A DNA stretch of 64,000 nucleotides from Hermodice carunculata (GCA_964020975.1 OZ026622.1:84548199-84612198); one strand, 5' to 3'; counted from the first letter of the stretch, positions 22,171 to 34,534 are shown. The notes: generated by a model not told the origin, from the sequence alone. A program made the numbers and translations.

Positions 22171-24322
22171 GAAAGCATGCATATGTGACCTCATGATTCA
22201 ACATGGTGGCATGATGGCATTTGAAAATAACCCTTGCATTATACATTTCAAGGGTATTAACCTATTGTATGAATAATAAAATTGCCCATTGTGCTCTTTC
22301 GTCCGATCTACAGAACCTGCTGGCAAATTTGAATACAAAAGTACAGTTATATATAGTACAGGAGGACTAAGATCAAACCATAAAGTATCCCCCATGAGAG
22401 GGTACCCCCAGGATGATGCAGCAATTTCTGCAGACAGGTCACACTGTATTTACATTTCTAAGCTCTTGGTGGGTTGTAAGTCCATATCCTGTCAGTGATT
22501 TTAGGAGAAATGAATCCAGTTGTTAGAATTCCCTCATTGTCATAGTTTGTGTAATCCATAGGTGACACAAGGAGTAATTGTATGTCCATGCTGTTTTGGT
22601 CCTGGACCATGTAGCAGATGCCATCATTTGAAATCATGATCACACATTATTTATTCAATAGAACCTGCCCAAATTCACATTTATAGCTTGTTCAGACTGT
22701 CCACTTGGTAGTTATAGGGATAACAGGACTTGATAATAAAGTAACTTTAATTGCATCTCAGCTAAGCCACCCCTCCTATTATACATGAAATGTGACCAGG
22801 CCTGTCAAACATTTTCCTACCAAGTGATCGGTCCACCCCAGTGCCGTAAATCTTGTGGTATATGATAGATAGTTAATTACTCTACGCTGTTATCAAAGGT
22901 GCTGACCACAGTATGGCCTGTTGTAGCGAAAAAATATGATGAAGATTGACAATTTTTGGCCTCACCCCCTACTGGTGGTCCAAACCAGGCACAATCTGTA
23001 AGGTTGTATCACATGTTGCATGCCTGGAATGGTCATGGGAACCAGGACTTTTGCAAGATATGGCAATAGTTACCATATGTGCTTGGAATGTTCAGACTTT
23101 AAAAAAACCATATGTATTTACTGTATACATAAATACCGTGTTCTGCTTTGAACTGGGGCAAAGACCTCAAAATTCTATTCCCAAACACCAGGGTATCATT
23201 CATCTTTAGTTCACGAATTTGATCCGAAAATACTAATTTTAGCAACTTCAAAACAATTTGCATACATTTACAATGGGAAATACTGCTTAAAATTCTAGAA
23301 ACGTGGTTGGTAATTTTTTGAGAAGACAACTACTTTGAGCCATCTAATTGGTTCTTGCCTGAAAATGGCCGCCACTAAGGACACCAGATCGAGGCTGTGG
23401 ATGAAACTGCTTACATTAAATAGACCTAAAATCTTTTCATGCTGCTGACTGTACGGCACACACGGCATAACATCTCACAGATCACAGAAGTCCCAAATTA
23501 ACCCTTTTCGTTCTGAGGTGGAGATTGTGGCCGTTTTCATCGGTGCACTTTGGGTATTGTGAGTTTTAACTTTCCTGGGCACACTTCGGGCACAATGCAC
23601 CCAAAATGCAGAGGGAAGCTGTTTGCCTGGATCGTTCTCTTTTCTGTAGAAATATAGGAACGATGGTACGTAAATGGAACGTCATTGTATGAGGATTCTG
23701 AATCTTTATGATAATTCTAAGAGTGCATCTTTGGCTGTGATTAGAACTGGAAGATTTAAGATTACCAGAGGTAATGTGGTAAGGTGTGTGAAACTTCCAC
23801 CAGGGGCCTTGATTACTTGATGTCTCAGCGCGAAACACTAAACCTTTGTTGTAATGCAATACTGTGTTTACCACAGGATTTGGCCTTTCGTAACATTTCT
23901 CCCTTTAGGATGTCAAAAGGTTGCAATGGCTTCCCATTCTAGGTTCTTGTTGCTTTGGATGAGCATACTGTAAAGTTTTGCAATACTGTTTTTATACACG
24001 ATTGCTTGATTTATTAATAAATAAATGATGTCTTTACACCCCGCAATTATCAAGTGATTGAATTTTTAGTATTGATTGGAAACTATAATTCGTATTAGAT
24101 CAGGTAATTGATATCTATTCCAAAATGTGGGAAAACAGCTAAATCAAATTCCGATATCATCAGCGGCACAGTTCGCCTCCATGATTGGGATTGATGGTCA
24201 CAACCTCACCCTGGGTATGAATTCTAGATTGCTATGCCTCTTGAAAGCTCATAAAACTCACCATTCCGTACAGGTCGACAGGAGTGACATAGTAGTGTAA
24301 CAACGTACAACCTAAGATAGAC
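22171..24322. other. No gene recognised; possible small inverted-repeat element
   Basis: GACTGTCCACTTGGTAG (about 22694) and CTACCAAGTGATCGGTC (about 22811) are reverse-complementary at most positions, outlining a possible ~135-bp MITE. Near 23498 TTAACCCTTTTCG begins a stretch with the TTAA-family inner motifs, but no matching right end was found. No host exon is supported. Confidence 0.4.
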
Positions 24323-24695
24323 TTAACCTTTTCCCACTCCAAATACCCCATAGTGCCAGGATGTGCAAATGTTGTCTGATTGCCATTAGTTAAAATTTGA
24401 TTTGTGGCATCAAAATTTTGTGTGAAGTTTTAAAAAATGTTCTATGGAATCATGATCTAGGTCAACAGCTTTCGTTGGAATGTTTTGGGCGTAATGCGAC
24501 CAGAGCGCACCAGGGAAAGCGGTTGACCGAGTTTTAATTTTAATTTGACAAAGGATTTGAAAAAGAGTTTAATGCGAAAAAAGAAATCAATAAATAAAAC
24601 AGACTAAAGATGTTTTAGTAAGGTCATTGCTGTGCCCATATGCACCGCAAGGACACAATTTTAATCACTTCTCAACTTTGGAATGGGCCAGTTAA
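24323..24695. mobile_element. Possible TTAA-flanked MITE
   Basis: TTAA at 24323-24326 and 24692-24695 bound 373 bp. Inside, CCCACTCCAAA on the left matches CCCATTCCAAA from the reverse-complemented right end. The interior holds GTCAACAGCTTTCGTTGG and a facing GGGAAAGCGGTTGACC, the inner stem of this family. The terminal six bases match poorly, so the end assignment is tentative. Confidence 0.4.
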
Positions 24696-25351
24696 AATAT
24701 TGTAATGGTTAATGCATGATCATATCCTTTGATTTGATCAATATTTGTGACAGAAGATGAATAGTATCACTGAACATTTATTGCTTTTATATTTTTATTC
24801 ATTTACAATAATGAGTGTATTCTTGAATATATGGGTACCCAGATAATATATTAGATAGATTTAAAAACACCTTTAAAGATGATATGTCTTTCTGTAGAAA
24901 CTGACTCTCTGGAAGATTGGACTTGTGTTGAACTCTATGTGGATGGCTTTAGTTGCTTTCGTGTATATGCTGCTATTGATATATATCTACCCCCCCCCCC
25001 TCCACTATCCACCGCAACTTGCGTCTGACACAGTAAATAGCTAACGAGCCGACCTTTCAAGCCATATTTTGTGGCTTGATAATAACAAGAAATTCTGTTG
25101 GTAAAATCTGTTACAACATATTGCTTAATTTATTATGTTTTCTATCAGTTATTAATCGGCATCTATATCCTGTGAGGACAGTCTTTCTTCAGTGCAGATG
25201 GTTATTCACGGCCATATCCTTCCGTCAAAGTCAGTATAATTAGTAAGACAAAGCCTTGTTAACTCCAGCCTCCCATAGTTAAGGTGTGTTCTTTGGGGAT
25301 ATGGCTTGAGATGATACTGACCGACTGAAAAAGTGGCACACGGACTACTAG
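24696..25351. other. No gene recognised
   Basis: AT-rich sequence with a short C tract at about 24991-25001. Nothing supportable on either strand. Confidence 0.4.
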
Positions 25352-25504
25352 AGTTCATTTACATCCAGGGAAAACAAAAGTGCAGAGTCGCCCTCCTCAT
25401 GGACTGATGAGGCAATCAGAAAGCTGCTCTTTATTACCTTGGACATTGGCAGTGTGCATCCCTGTTGCAGTGTGGTCTGTTACCTCGCTACCCAACCTAG
25501 ATAA
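25352..25504 (+). pseudogene. Myb/SANT-like helix fragment, possible exon
   Basis: The plus-strand frame after a stop at 25349 reads ENKSAESPSSWTDEAIRKLL, then FITLDIGSVHPCC before a stop near 25502. SSWTDEAIRKLL closely resembles helix 1 of Myb/SANT-like or MADF DNA-binding domains (W-T/S-D/E-E-A-I..L), which occur in host regulators and in Harbinger-type transposon proteins. A plausible 3' splice site, TTCATTTACATCCAG, ends at 25368. The rest of the domain is not seen, so this is either a single exon or a decayed fragment. The remaining residues do not fit the family. Confidence 0.3.
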
Positions 25505-28500
25505 GGACCAATTAAAAATTGAGTCATTTCCCAGCACTAAAGCAGTGATTTTTATAATAAAGGAAGGACAGACCAAGCAAAGTTCAGAAAACAGTTAATT
25601 AGCCTGTTTAGCAGGAAATATTATCTATTGATATTCCCAATTTCTGGACTACAATGGTGATTCTTTTGTGGAAATATTTGGCTTAATTGCTGTTCTGAAA
25701 AATTTGTGCTTCTGTTCACCATCATGTCCTTCTGTGTGGGTACATTGCCCTGTTCAGAACAACGCTACAGCGAAAACGCATCGATGTTTGTGCGACTACT
25801 GTAATGTGTTATTGCATTACAGTAAATGGCCAGAACAAAGATTAATTGTCTGTCTGGTCGAGCAAAATTTAAGTTATAAACGTAATTTTAAAATTACTGC
25901 AGTTGGTTTCGACAAAGAGATATAACCTTAACCCGATTGGCCAGATCAAGACTGTACAAGTAAATGCTGTCGTTATTTTTGAAGTGGAAAAATGTCATTT
26001 GAAATGAATTAGGTATCAAGAAAATTGGAAGGTGCTAGTTAAAATTATTACTTTGACACCTCGGTTTTGACGAATTCTTATGTAACCATTAAAATGCATA
26101 CTGACACTTAGTAGACTGCCCTGTGCTACATCTCTTTTTTAAAAAACAAATTTACTCATTTGTGATAATGAGAGGAGACAGGTTTCCTTTCTGGGTTTAA
26201 GAATTACATTTGTTAGTTATCATTTTGGTAACAATTTATCACAACTGGAATCTATCCCCCCTTGCCCTTTTGTTGTAAGTCTACATAATTTTTTCAGTAA
26301 GGCATAATTTTAAAATACGAAAATACAGTTTGAAAAACATACCACAAGAAGAAGCTGACAACAAAAGGTCTAAAAAGAAATTAGGTAGCACGTACAAGAA
26401 AGACCTTTTTGATCACATATTCCCTTGAAATAATAGGCCTACTCATTCAGTGTTTTGTAATGTATTTTGGATGCTGTAATATGAAAACATGCATATTTGA
26501 ATACTTGTAATTGAGCCATTTAATCATACAGTTTATTTCTTTAGAACCGTCTGAAGACACATGTTTAAATGTTCTATAAATGGTAAAAGTCTCGTTCGGC
26601 ACACAAAAAGTCGTGTCATACAATTGAACCTGATACGATGGTTGCAGGTCGTTTTGGGGACTTGTCGTCGCATAAGAAAAGTGAAAAACAAAGGTATTTG
26701 TTTTGAAGGATCACATGACGGTCGCACTAGACAGGACGTCGCGTTATGGAAGTAGTCATAAGGGCAGGTCCCACTGCGCTTGCGTCATATGTACTTTAAG
26801 GTTCGTGTTTTTATCAGTGTCTGATTCTAACACAAAGGTTCAAAATGTTTTTCTATATTTTGCGACGCTAAGCAAGTTACTTAACATTTACCTGTTCAGG
26901 TGGAATACGTTTATATTGGGGTAAACGTTGCCTGCTATACAACTTATCTTGCTTTGCCGAACGGTGTGAGTGGAAGTGACGGATGTGGATACCTCGTCAA
27001 CAGTCGCTTTAATTGCAGGTAAGGGTAAACGGTGCGTAATCTCGATATTGGTAGGGGCATCAAGACACAATCTAGGTATTGGTAGGGCATCTAATAAAGC
27101 AACCACAGCACGAAACAAAGTGTTTCAGGTCAAATAACTTACAAGAACTTAAGTACCAAAAGGGTGTAAGGGATTAGAGAAGGACGGTACGGCACAGGTG
27201 TCGCAGCTTTTATATGCCCCAGTTTGGAGCCATAACTGAGCAAAAAACGTGGGTGAAAAAGCGCGTGGACCTGCGAAGTTGAGGACATGTTCGTTGACGG
27301 ATCACCTCGTCCGCTCGTGGCAAGTTAACATGATGGCTTCACGGAAAAACGTCCATTAAATATGTAAGGCGGAGCCCGGCCCAATCCCTTTGATGCGTCT
27401 ATTGGCATTGTTTCAAGGAATTCTGGTCATTTTTCATGTGGCCACTAAACCTTTCCAATACTACTCAGAGAGAACGTGTGGCAGATGTTTCGCATGTTTG
27501 TGAAACCGCTGTACCCTATTGTCCCTTCAGAAGTGGCGGTTTCATACATAATGACATCCCAAAGGGTCACTGCACTGCCACATAACGCACTTTGGTTCCA
27601 TCTAATAGACGCAAAAGGTATTCAAGCGGTTTTAACCTTTACACAGAAATTCCCGCCGCGGGTATTAAGACTATTGGTTCTAATGGTTTAGATACATCGA
27701 CACAAGCAATAGATCATCATGCTGTGGTGTTTAAGGCTTCCGTAAGTCCACATGTGGACTGTGAGGGAATAATAAGTTCAGCAACATGAAGTACCTATCT
27801 GATTGGTAAAATAATAGTTGAGGTCAGCAACATGAACTACCCATATGATTGGTATAATAATAATCGAGGTTTCTGTCAGTGCTTTGTGATGTCTAGTGAT
27901 GTCGAATCAATGAGAAATTCTGGATTGATGTCCAATCAATGAGAAATTCTGTATTGCGGTTTCATTTATAGGTAGTATTGATTCATCTAACATTTTTAAG
28001 TTATATGTTTTTTATGTTTGTAAATAACGAGACAGTAAAGCTGCACTTTTTGCTCCAGTTCGACGACACCATACTAATATTTCACCTCAAAAGTAACAAA
28101 ACAAACACATGATGAATAGGAGTTTCTGGTCAGTGTTTTTCAATGTTTGATTTAAAAGCAGTTGACGCTACTTCCATTAAGACATTTTTTAACTTTTTGT
28201 TACCCCAGACAAAGCTTTTGTGTGAGACGTAGATTAAAACACGTTGAACTAAGACAGATAATTTTTTTTGCCAATTGTAAAATTGTTTGGCTCTTCCTCT
28301 TTCACATGAAAGGCAGGCTTTTTTGAGCTACGTGATCACTTCTTTCGTATTTTTTATCAATCGCAATTGTTGACAATGCAAAGCCTGAACACATGCCAAT
28401 ATTTCTACGATTAGTATCAGCAAAGATGTTAATATACAGGTTCAGCATCCATCTGGTACATTATAGCCGTTAAGCCGTTAATGTAGCATGACATCTAAAG

Positions 28501-30588
28501 AACAATTTGCTTTAATGGTATCGGAGCGACAAACTCGTGTTAGAACATTTTCATACTAAACAACAAGGACTGCCAGTAAAGTTCATATACACATGATCAT
28601 TCATAAGGACAATATTGTCCCAAACTTCACTCACGCAGCTTTCCATCATGCGAGTGTTTGCGTATTGCATGGCACTTTTAATACGCCAGCACGTGTGATT
28701 CATTTTCGGTGCAATTTAGCCACGAAACTAGTGACAGTCACGTGATGCAATACGAGACATGCGTATTAATCCCCCCACCAAAATTTCTGACTGGGACTCC
28801 AGAGCAACCGTGCCGTTCAGGCACCATAATACGGACGCACTGGTTTGAAAACTAATGGTGTTACTAACATTTGTAGGGAAATATTATACTTGTTCCAAAC
28901 ATATAACTTCTCACATCAAGATCAGCGTGTATTTGGCGAACATGACTATGGCTTTTCAAATTTACTCGCGCGGAAAAAAGATGCCACCCCAGTGTCCTTG
29001 CAACCTACTGATGGGAATGACCAGCCTCTAACATGCTCATGATTCAACCCCTGTCGTCACGAGTGACCCGTGCGCCATGACATTGTGGATTCACGTTGAT
29101 CCCTGTGTTGCCAATGGCTTCTTTTACAGCCCATGTCAGACGCCTCAATATACCAGGCACACTTTTTGTATCTTCCCGGCCGTTATCTCATTTCCAAAGC
29201 CGTTTCATTTTTGTGTGATTGCTCAGGCATACTCCCAGCTATCCTGTCCTTGTTACATAACATTCTATGTGGCTCGCATACTTTCGTTTGAAACTGATAT
29301 GTAGAGCAGCCTTTGTTAAACCAATGGGGATGCATGGCCTGTTTTTTCCCTCAGGAGTATAGCTAATCTTATCAAGTTGCTAGTTTGGCAAGAGCAACGT
29401 TGTTTGTCATGTTTGATAGAGAGAGCAGCCCGGAAATGTGAATATTTCCTTGTTGAATGAGAGCAACGAAAGCCACACCTCGGCCAATATGGATGCCCTA
29501 CATTCTGTAACGAGTAGGATAATTTTTGCTTTTTCATCAGGAAAATACGGCATATAGATGAATATAAACTTGATCATAGAAATAGAATCCCCCTCCCGCG
29601 CTGTAAAACGAACACGCTTTTTATTAGGGAATTATTTGGCATCTTTAAACCTTTTGTGGCAAGAACTATTATTACACATATTGTATCTACTACACTGTGC
29701 AGAAGGTGAAAGATGCCCTTGCGTCGTCAACTTTTTCTTTGAAATGGACATGACGTCAGCTATGGACACATTGTGCGCCGTATCGTTTCTACAAGTATAC
29801 ATTCTTGCCAGGCTATACTGTCAATTAAAACACATATAATATCCATTTTCAATGAAAGTGCGCATCGTGTTTGCTGTTGATTCGTGGCTGCCACGTCATG
29901 ATCGCGATAACTTGCGTCATGAAATTAAGTTGGTTTAAAGAGGAAAAAGATGGAGAACATAATCAAACATTTTCCCCCAAATAGAACTTTCAAGTTTTAA
30001 ACAAACTGTCGATGCTATGAAAAATTGTGTCGTCGGATATTTTAAGAAAGACAGTTTGTCTACTCTTCCCTTGATTTCTGTGATATCCGCTACGAACACT
30101 AATTGCTGTACCCTTCTAAGCACGACAGTATGCGAGCCAAGAGATTATAGCTTGCAAGCCAACCACGCATGTGCTGACGTATATCTGAAAAATCATATAT
30201 TTTTTGCATATTTTTCTATGGTGGGCTTGCTAATAGTCCTAGAGAGAAACGAACTGGACCAATAAATTGCTAATGACAAAGTCTGGCAATCATAAAGAGA
30301 TTCCATAGATCCTGACCTTCTGAAGTTGCATTCATTGGGCAGTTGACATTTTCACAGAGTTCGGACTTGCTGAGAAATGATCGAACCGGTAAAAATATAT
30401 AGACGTAATATTTGTTTTTGACATGCTACATAAATACATAAAAATTCTTCGATCGTCTGGAGAAAGTCCCAGAAATTATACAATACCATAAAATTTACCA
30501 ATAAAGATGTTACACTTTATGAAAAATATATTATTCTTAATTGCATGGCGGAACGTACATAGAGGGCTACTGCACACTAACTAGTGTG
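25505..30588. other. No gene recognised; two small tandem duplications
   Basis: About 5 kb without a supportable gene. A 46-bp unit is duplicated at 27779-27870 (CAGCAACATGAAGTACC and CAGCAACATGAACTACC), and a 28-bp unit at 27898-27955 (TGATGTCGAATCAATGAG and TGATGTCCAATCAATGAG). A 16-bp palindrome AGTCCACATGTGGACT lies near 27746. CGTATTGCAT near 28662 faces ATGCAATACG near 28745, a possible weak inverted pair. Confidence 0.4.
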
Positions 30589-30752
30589 TGATATATATAT
30601 ACATATATATATACATATATATACATATATATACATATATATATACATATATATGTATGTACATATATATATGTATGTATATGTATATATATATATGTAT
30701 ATATACATATATATGTATGTTTATATATATGTATATATATATATATATATAA
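30589..30752. repeat. TA-rich (ATATAC/ATGTAT) tract
   Basis: An irregular alternating TA tract with frequent CA or GT interruptions, about 165 bp. The long IYIYIY-type open frames on both strands come from it. Confidence 0.9.
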
Positions 30753-30760
30753 TTATATAT

Positions 30761-31030
30761 ACATATGCACATAAACGTGTATTTTTGCAAAACGTTGAGT
30801 GGCATGGAGTAGAGAATGCCGCTCAAGAAGAGATCTTGTGTGAGCGTTATGTGAGGGATTTACGCACGGTTGACTGGAAGAAATCGAACGCCAAAGAGGC
30901 AGACGGCAAGAGACGTAAGGGAATGAGTTCCGGTGTCTCGTTTTTCATTTCTGAAGATAAGTGTCACGTTTATGCTGTTCAGGGGGCGTTGGGTTCAATC
31001 TATCAGCCACGTGCCGTGAATGACCAATGA
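30761..31030 (+). CDS. Unrecognised open frame, possible exon
   Basis: A plus-strand frame leaves the TA repeat and continues for about 85 codons of ordinary composition, including [57 protein letters not shown] and [11 protein letters not shown], ending at a stop at 31028. It is charged and hydrophilic with no domain I recognise. A possible donor GTAAGG lies at about 30915 within it. It could be an exon, a transposon fragment or chance; the higher GC and balanced composition are the only support. Confidence 0.25.
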   Translation, partial: TYAHKRVFLQNVEWHGVENAAQEEILCERYVRDLRTVDWKKSNAKEADGKRRKGMSSGVSFFISEDKCHVYAVQGALGSIYQPRAVNDQ

Positions 31031-31937
31031 CTGACAGATTTTTCAATACGCGTTTCCCCCGGGGATTTGGTATTCTTTATCTAGGAAACACACAAGGCAG
31101 AGGAATGGAATAAGAATGAAAAAGACCCGGGGGGAGATGGGTACAAGTAAAAGAACCAATAGTAATTCAACTTGCGTCACCCCTTAAGCCAAAGGACACA
31201 TCTTTTACATAAGTCAATGCCTAGATAATTGAGTTTGTGTAAATCGCGATTAAATCTAAATGAACCGGTAATATTATGAAATCAATATGTGAATGACATA
31301 CAGACCAATCTGATATTGTAGATTCCAGCATGGTGTCTTATCCTGGGATAGTATAACTTTGTTTCTGTTGGCTGTTTCACGCTGACGCGCATCAATTGAC
31401 ACTCTGAAGCGAACGTCAAAGAATGCCAATGAGAAATGCAGCCAATTTTTATCTTTTTTGAATTTTAATGTTGACTATTCAGAAAAGGAAGTCCGTCTGG
31501 TTAACTTATTCTAGTGTGCAGCTTTCTCGGCATAAACCGGGTGCTAAGCAGCCACAATGCGAGGGGAAATTTGTTGAATCAGTTGTAAGACATGGCGGGT
31601 AATGGTTAAAACTATACGACCAGGATGCAATGTAGTGTGCATCAAATTGTGTGCATTCCACCAGGAGGTCTATGGGTGCTGCGGGTACTGCCAGAGGTGC
31701 AAAGACCGAATCTTCACCATAGCTGGATAGCATTTACAACTTATAAAGTTCGACACGTTTAGCGGGTCCGGTCGCCATCAATTTTAGTTTCATTCTAAAT
31801 TTGGAAAGAGTGTGAAGGTTATATATAGATATTGAGGACGGATGGTTACCACTTATATAAAAACCCGCCGGTACTTTCGGACCTGTATCCACTATCAGGG
31901 CAACCTTCTCCCCTAAGCTCCATCTTTCACTCAGCAG
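31031..31937. other. No gene recognised
   Basis: On the minus strand the frame over 31506-32033 is interrupted by only one stop (31734-31736), but its sequence resembles no family I know, and the plus strand offers a better exon model over the right part (31938-32066). Otherwise nothing is supportable. Confidence 0.35.
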
Positions 31938-32066
31938 AAGTGCTTGGCAGGTCCAACTGGTGCTGCTACATAATTCGTAGCGTGGGGGAGACTTCAGTGT
32001 CTGAAACAAAATCCCTAGTCTGGGGCCCACCACTGGCTACAACTGGTATTGTATTTACAGTTTCAG
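31938..32066 (+). CDS. Candidate internal exon, Reeler-like look
   Basis: A 129-nt open stretch lies between a strong acceptor (pyrimidine-rich CATCTTTCACTCAGCAG ending 31937) and a donor (TTTCAG then GTAATG at 32067). Entry and exit are both phase 1, the usual arrangement for shuffled extracellular domains. The peptide contains EVLGRSNWCCYIIRSVG then ETSVSETKSLVWGPPLATTG and IVFTVSG. The order S/T-rich strand, W-x-P-P, TG, V-F-T-V recalls the W.aP..gtG.v.f segment of Reeler domains, but the match is short and remembered, not computed. No neighbouring exon of the same gene could be found. Confidence 0.3.
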
Positions 32067-32389
32067 GTAATGCTCACTCTGGAAAAGTCCCATATAATAT
32101 CGTACATTACATTTATTCGATAAATTAACCTTCCCTTAACACCAATCACACATATATTCTGGATACTACCTCTTCAAAATATTTTATCGGCTAACCCAAA
32201 GGCACTTAGTTGCCATTTTGAAAATTGTGGATTCCGCACCCAATGGTTTGTAAATGACGATAGTATTGGGACGATCGGGGGGGGGGGGTCCCATAATATG
32301 ACACCAAAAGTGTATATTGTGCCAATATTTCAGAGCATCAATGATCGCATTTGGAATTGTAACTAACGATGATAACTGTTTCAGACACA

Positions 32390-32785
32390 ATCGATAATTT
32401 TTTTCAACTGGGGCTACGCTGTTTCAAAGAACAACCTTGGCTATGCAGCTAGGCAAAATGCTGTGTTTGAGTTGACTTTACTGCAAAATAACGACACACG
32501 ACGGCCACTTTCTCCAAAAAAATCTTTCAGCCGGGGTCGATCAATTTTGATAAAGGAAGGGCGGCGTGATTTTTTTCTTTCCGTCTTTTTTTTTTTTTTT
32601 TTTTTGTTTCATAAAATTTATTTATTGTCGCGCTTTTCAGCAGAGTGCGTTCGGTTACCGGAACCACACATATATTTTTGTTAGGCCTTGGGTAACTTGA
32701 ACATTTGTCGAAACAATTCAAACATGTTTAAATGGATGTTCTTTCCCGTTTCACACTTTACTTCCTTTGACATCAGTTTAATTTG
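32390..32785. repeat. Direct repeat copy 1 of a ~700-bp duplication
   Basis: Matches 33091-33477 almost base for base apart from poly-T length. Shared landmarks: GGGGCTACGCTGTTTCAA, CCTTGGCTATGCAGCTAGGC, AACGACACACGACGGCCACT, GATAAAGGAAGGGCGGC, a poly-T run (about 32588-32605), TTTATTTATTGTCGCGCTTT and GGTTACCGGAACCACACAT. Read on the minus strand, CAATAAATAAATTTTATGAAAC followed by poly-A looks like the 3' end of a poly-A-tailed retroelement, but no protein is present. Confidence 0.9.
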
Positions 32786-32939
32786 ATTTAAATTAAGATA
32801 GCAAGTAATGTTTTAAATGTACTTTAATTACGACCGTCTGCCCCGGAAACTCAGAGAAAGGACACTGGAACACTGTAACCTCGCGAAATATTACGATAAT
32901 GATCACCTATGGACCTATTAACGAGATGTCCATGGATCA

Positions 32940-33237
32940 CCGAACAACCGAGGCTATGTTGTAGCCAATTTCACCGAACAGCAGCTATGCGGTTTCCCCG
33001 GCCCAAGTTAACCCTCCCGACAAGCTGAAATAAAATGTTGTGTTTGAGTTGACATTACAGCAAAACAATGGCACACAACGGCCGCTTTCTCGATAAAATT
33101 TTTCAACCGGGGCTACGCTGTTTCAACGAACAACCTTGGCTATGCAGCTAGGCAAAATGCTGTGTTTGAGTTGACTTTACTTTAAAATAACGACACACGA
33201 CGGCCACTTTCTCAATAAAATCTTTCAGCCAGGGTCG
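32940..33237. repeat. ~122-bp satellite-like units
   Basis: The unit AAATGYTGTGTTTGAGTTGA occurs at 33033 and 33155 (122 bp apart) and at about 32456 in copy 1 of the larger duplication. The upstream part of the unit (GGCTATG..GTAGCC or AGCTATGCGG) is recognisable again near 32950. The larger ~700-bp duplication therefore contains a short tandem array of this monomer. Confidence 0.65.
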
Positions 33238-33477
33238 ATCAATTTTGATAAAGGAAGGGCGGCTTGATTTGTTTTTTTCTGTCTTTTTTTTTTTTGGTTT
33301 CATAAAATTTATTTATTGTCGCGCTTTTCAGTAGGGTGCGGTCGGTTACCGGAACCACACATACATTTTTGTTAGGCCTTGGGTAACTTGAACATTTGTC
33401 GAAACAATTCAAACATGTTTAAATGGATGTTCTTTCCCGTTTCACAGTTTACTTCCTTTAACGTCAGTTTAATTTGT
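33091..33477. repeat. Direct repeat copy 2 of a ~700-bp duplication
   Basis: Second copy, offset about 701 bp from 32390-32785 and in the same orientation. Differences are scattered single bases and a shorter poly-T run (about 33283-33295). Both copies end at TCAGTTTAATTTG, where similarity stops abruptly, marking the duplication edge. Confidence 0.9.
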
Positions 33478-33653
33478 TAAATGAGCACAGTCGGATGCAC
33501 TTGTTTACGGAAAAAGAGCCCGTCAATGATCTGATGATTTAATACAAAATGGATATAACTCAGAACGTTGACGAATGATCTAATTCATTGCAGAAGATGT
33601 CATAAATTTCAGGCAATGAACTAATAAATCATCACTAAATTTCAGCTTCAAAT

Positions 33654-33851
33654 CTATTTTCCGTTTTCCACCCAGCGATTCATTTCTTCATTAACTTTAG
33701 AAATGGTGTCCCTTTCATTGCGCCTACGAGGACCTGGTATGAAACCGAATGAACGTATTCTGTCTTTTCCTTGACAACCTGGGGCAATTGTCCTATACTT
33801 CATCACCATGGTCCAAATCTGGACATACACGATTTCTAGCGAGTCCTCCAT
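33654..33851 (-). CDS. Candidate exon, unrecognised 65-residue frame
   Basis: Minus strand, starting with ATG at 33851 immediately after a good acceptor (a T-rich stretch, then ACTGTTTAG). It runs 65 codons to TAG at 33654. The peptide begins MEDSLEIVYVQIWTMVMKYR, continues TIAPGCQGKDRIRSFGFIPG and ends NERDTISKVNEEMNRWVENG K. The composition is protein-like (mixed hydrophobic start, basic middle PRRRN, amphipathic acidic end), which is unusual in this AT-rich DNA. I do not recognise the family. It could be a terminal exon or a small gene with its start codon at the exon edge; chance is possible. Confidence 0.35.
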   Translation of the reverse strand: MEDSLEIVYVQIWTMVMKYRTIAPGCQGKDRIRSFGFIPGPRRRNERDTISKVNEEMNRWVENGK

Positions 33852-34533
33852 CTAAACAGTAAAAAATACGTTTCAATAAATTGCCAGTTTATGATCCTTT
33901 GTTTTTTATTTTTTTGGGGGTGTTTTGCATTTCACAGGCTGTCATGATTAAAATAAGCCTAGTAATTATAATCATGGAGTACACACTCGGCAGATTGTGG
34001 TCCGAAAAAAAAAAGTAGCATAAAAGACGGGAATGGAAAAGTGAGAACGCGCATTATCGTCAAATTTTAATTTTTAACCCGTGCTTGTTAGACATTTGTT
34101 CATCGACTTTTGTCATGTTGGCATCAAGAGGAAGAAAAGTGTTCCAGACACGATCCGTCCTTCAGATTTTCGAATATGCATTTTGTTCGGTCACGGTGTT
34201 AACGTATCTGTGTCAACGCCAGAATTTTCTTCCAAAAACAAATATTCGCCGCTTATTAAAGCTATAACTTGGAGAAAATTAAATGTGTAAACAATCATAA
34301 AGACTGGTGCCGACGTAGTGTCGTTCCTCGTTTTCAAGACCAATATTATTCTACCCCCCCCCCCAAAAAAAAGCAAAATTAACTTATGATGAAAATGACG
34401 GTGCCATATAAAATGCACAACCTCGCTTTTATTTTCGTCTGATTTTAATATCTAAAATATCATCAGAATATTCAGAACATGTATATACTTTGATATATTT
34501 TTTGTATAATACCTCCAAACCCAATGAATTCAG

Positions 34534-34534
<1 letters not shown>
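33852..34534. other. No gene recognised
   Basis: Short A and C tracts (about 34351-34368). No exon, RNA or transposon could be supported. Confidence 0.4.

Noticed and set aside
22710-22735. TAGGGATAACAGG, resembling the I-SceI site
   Set aside because: Only the first 13 bases match the 18-bp site and there is no intron or homing endonuclease context.
31506-32033. Minus-strand frame with a single stop over 528 bp
   Set aside because: No family resemblance, and the overlapping plus-strand stretch has better splice signals; left as unsupported.
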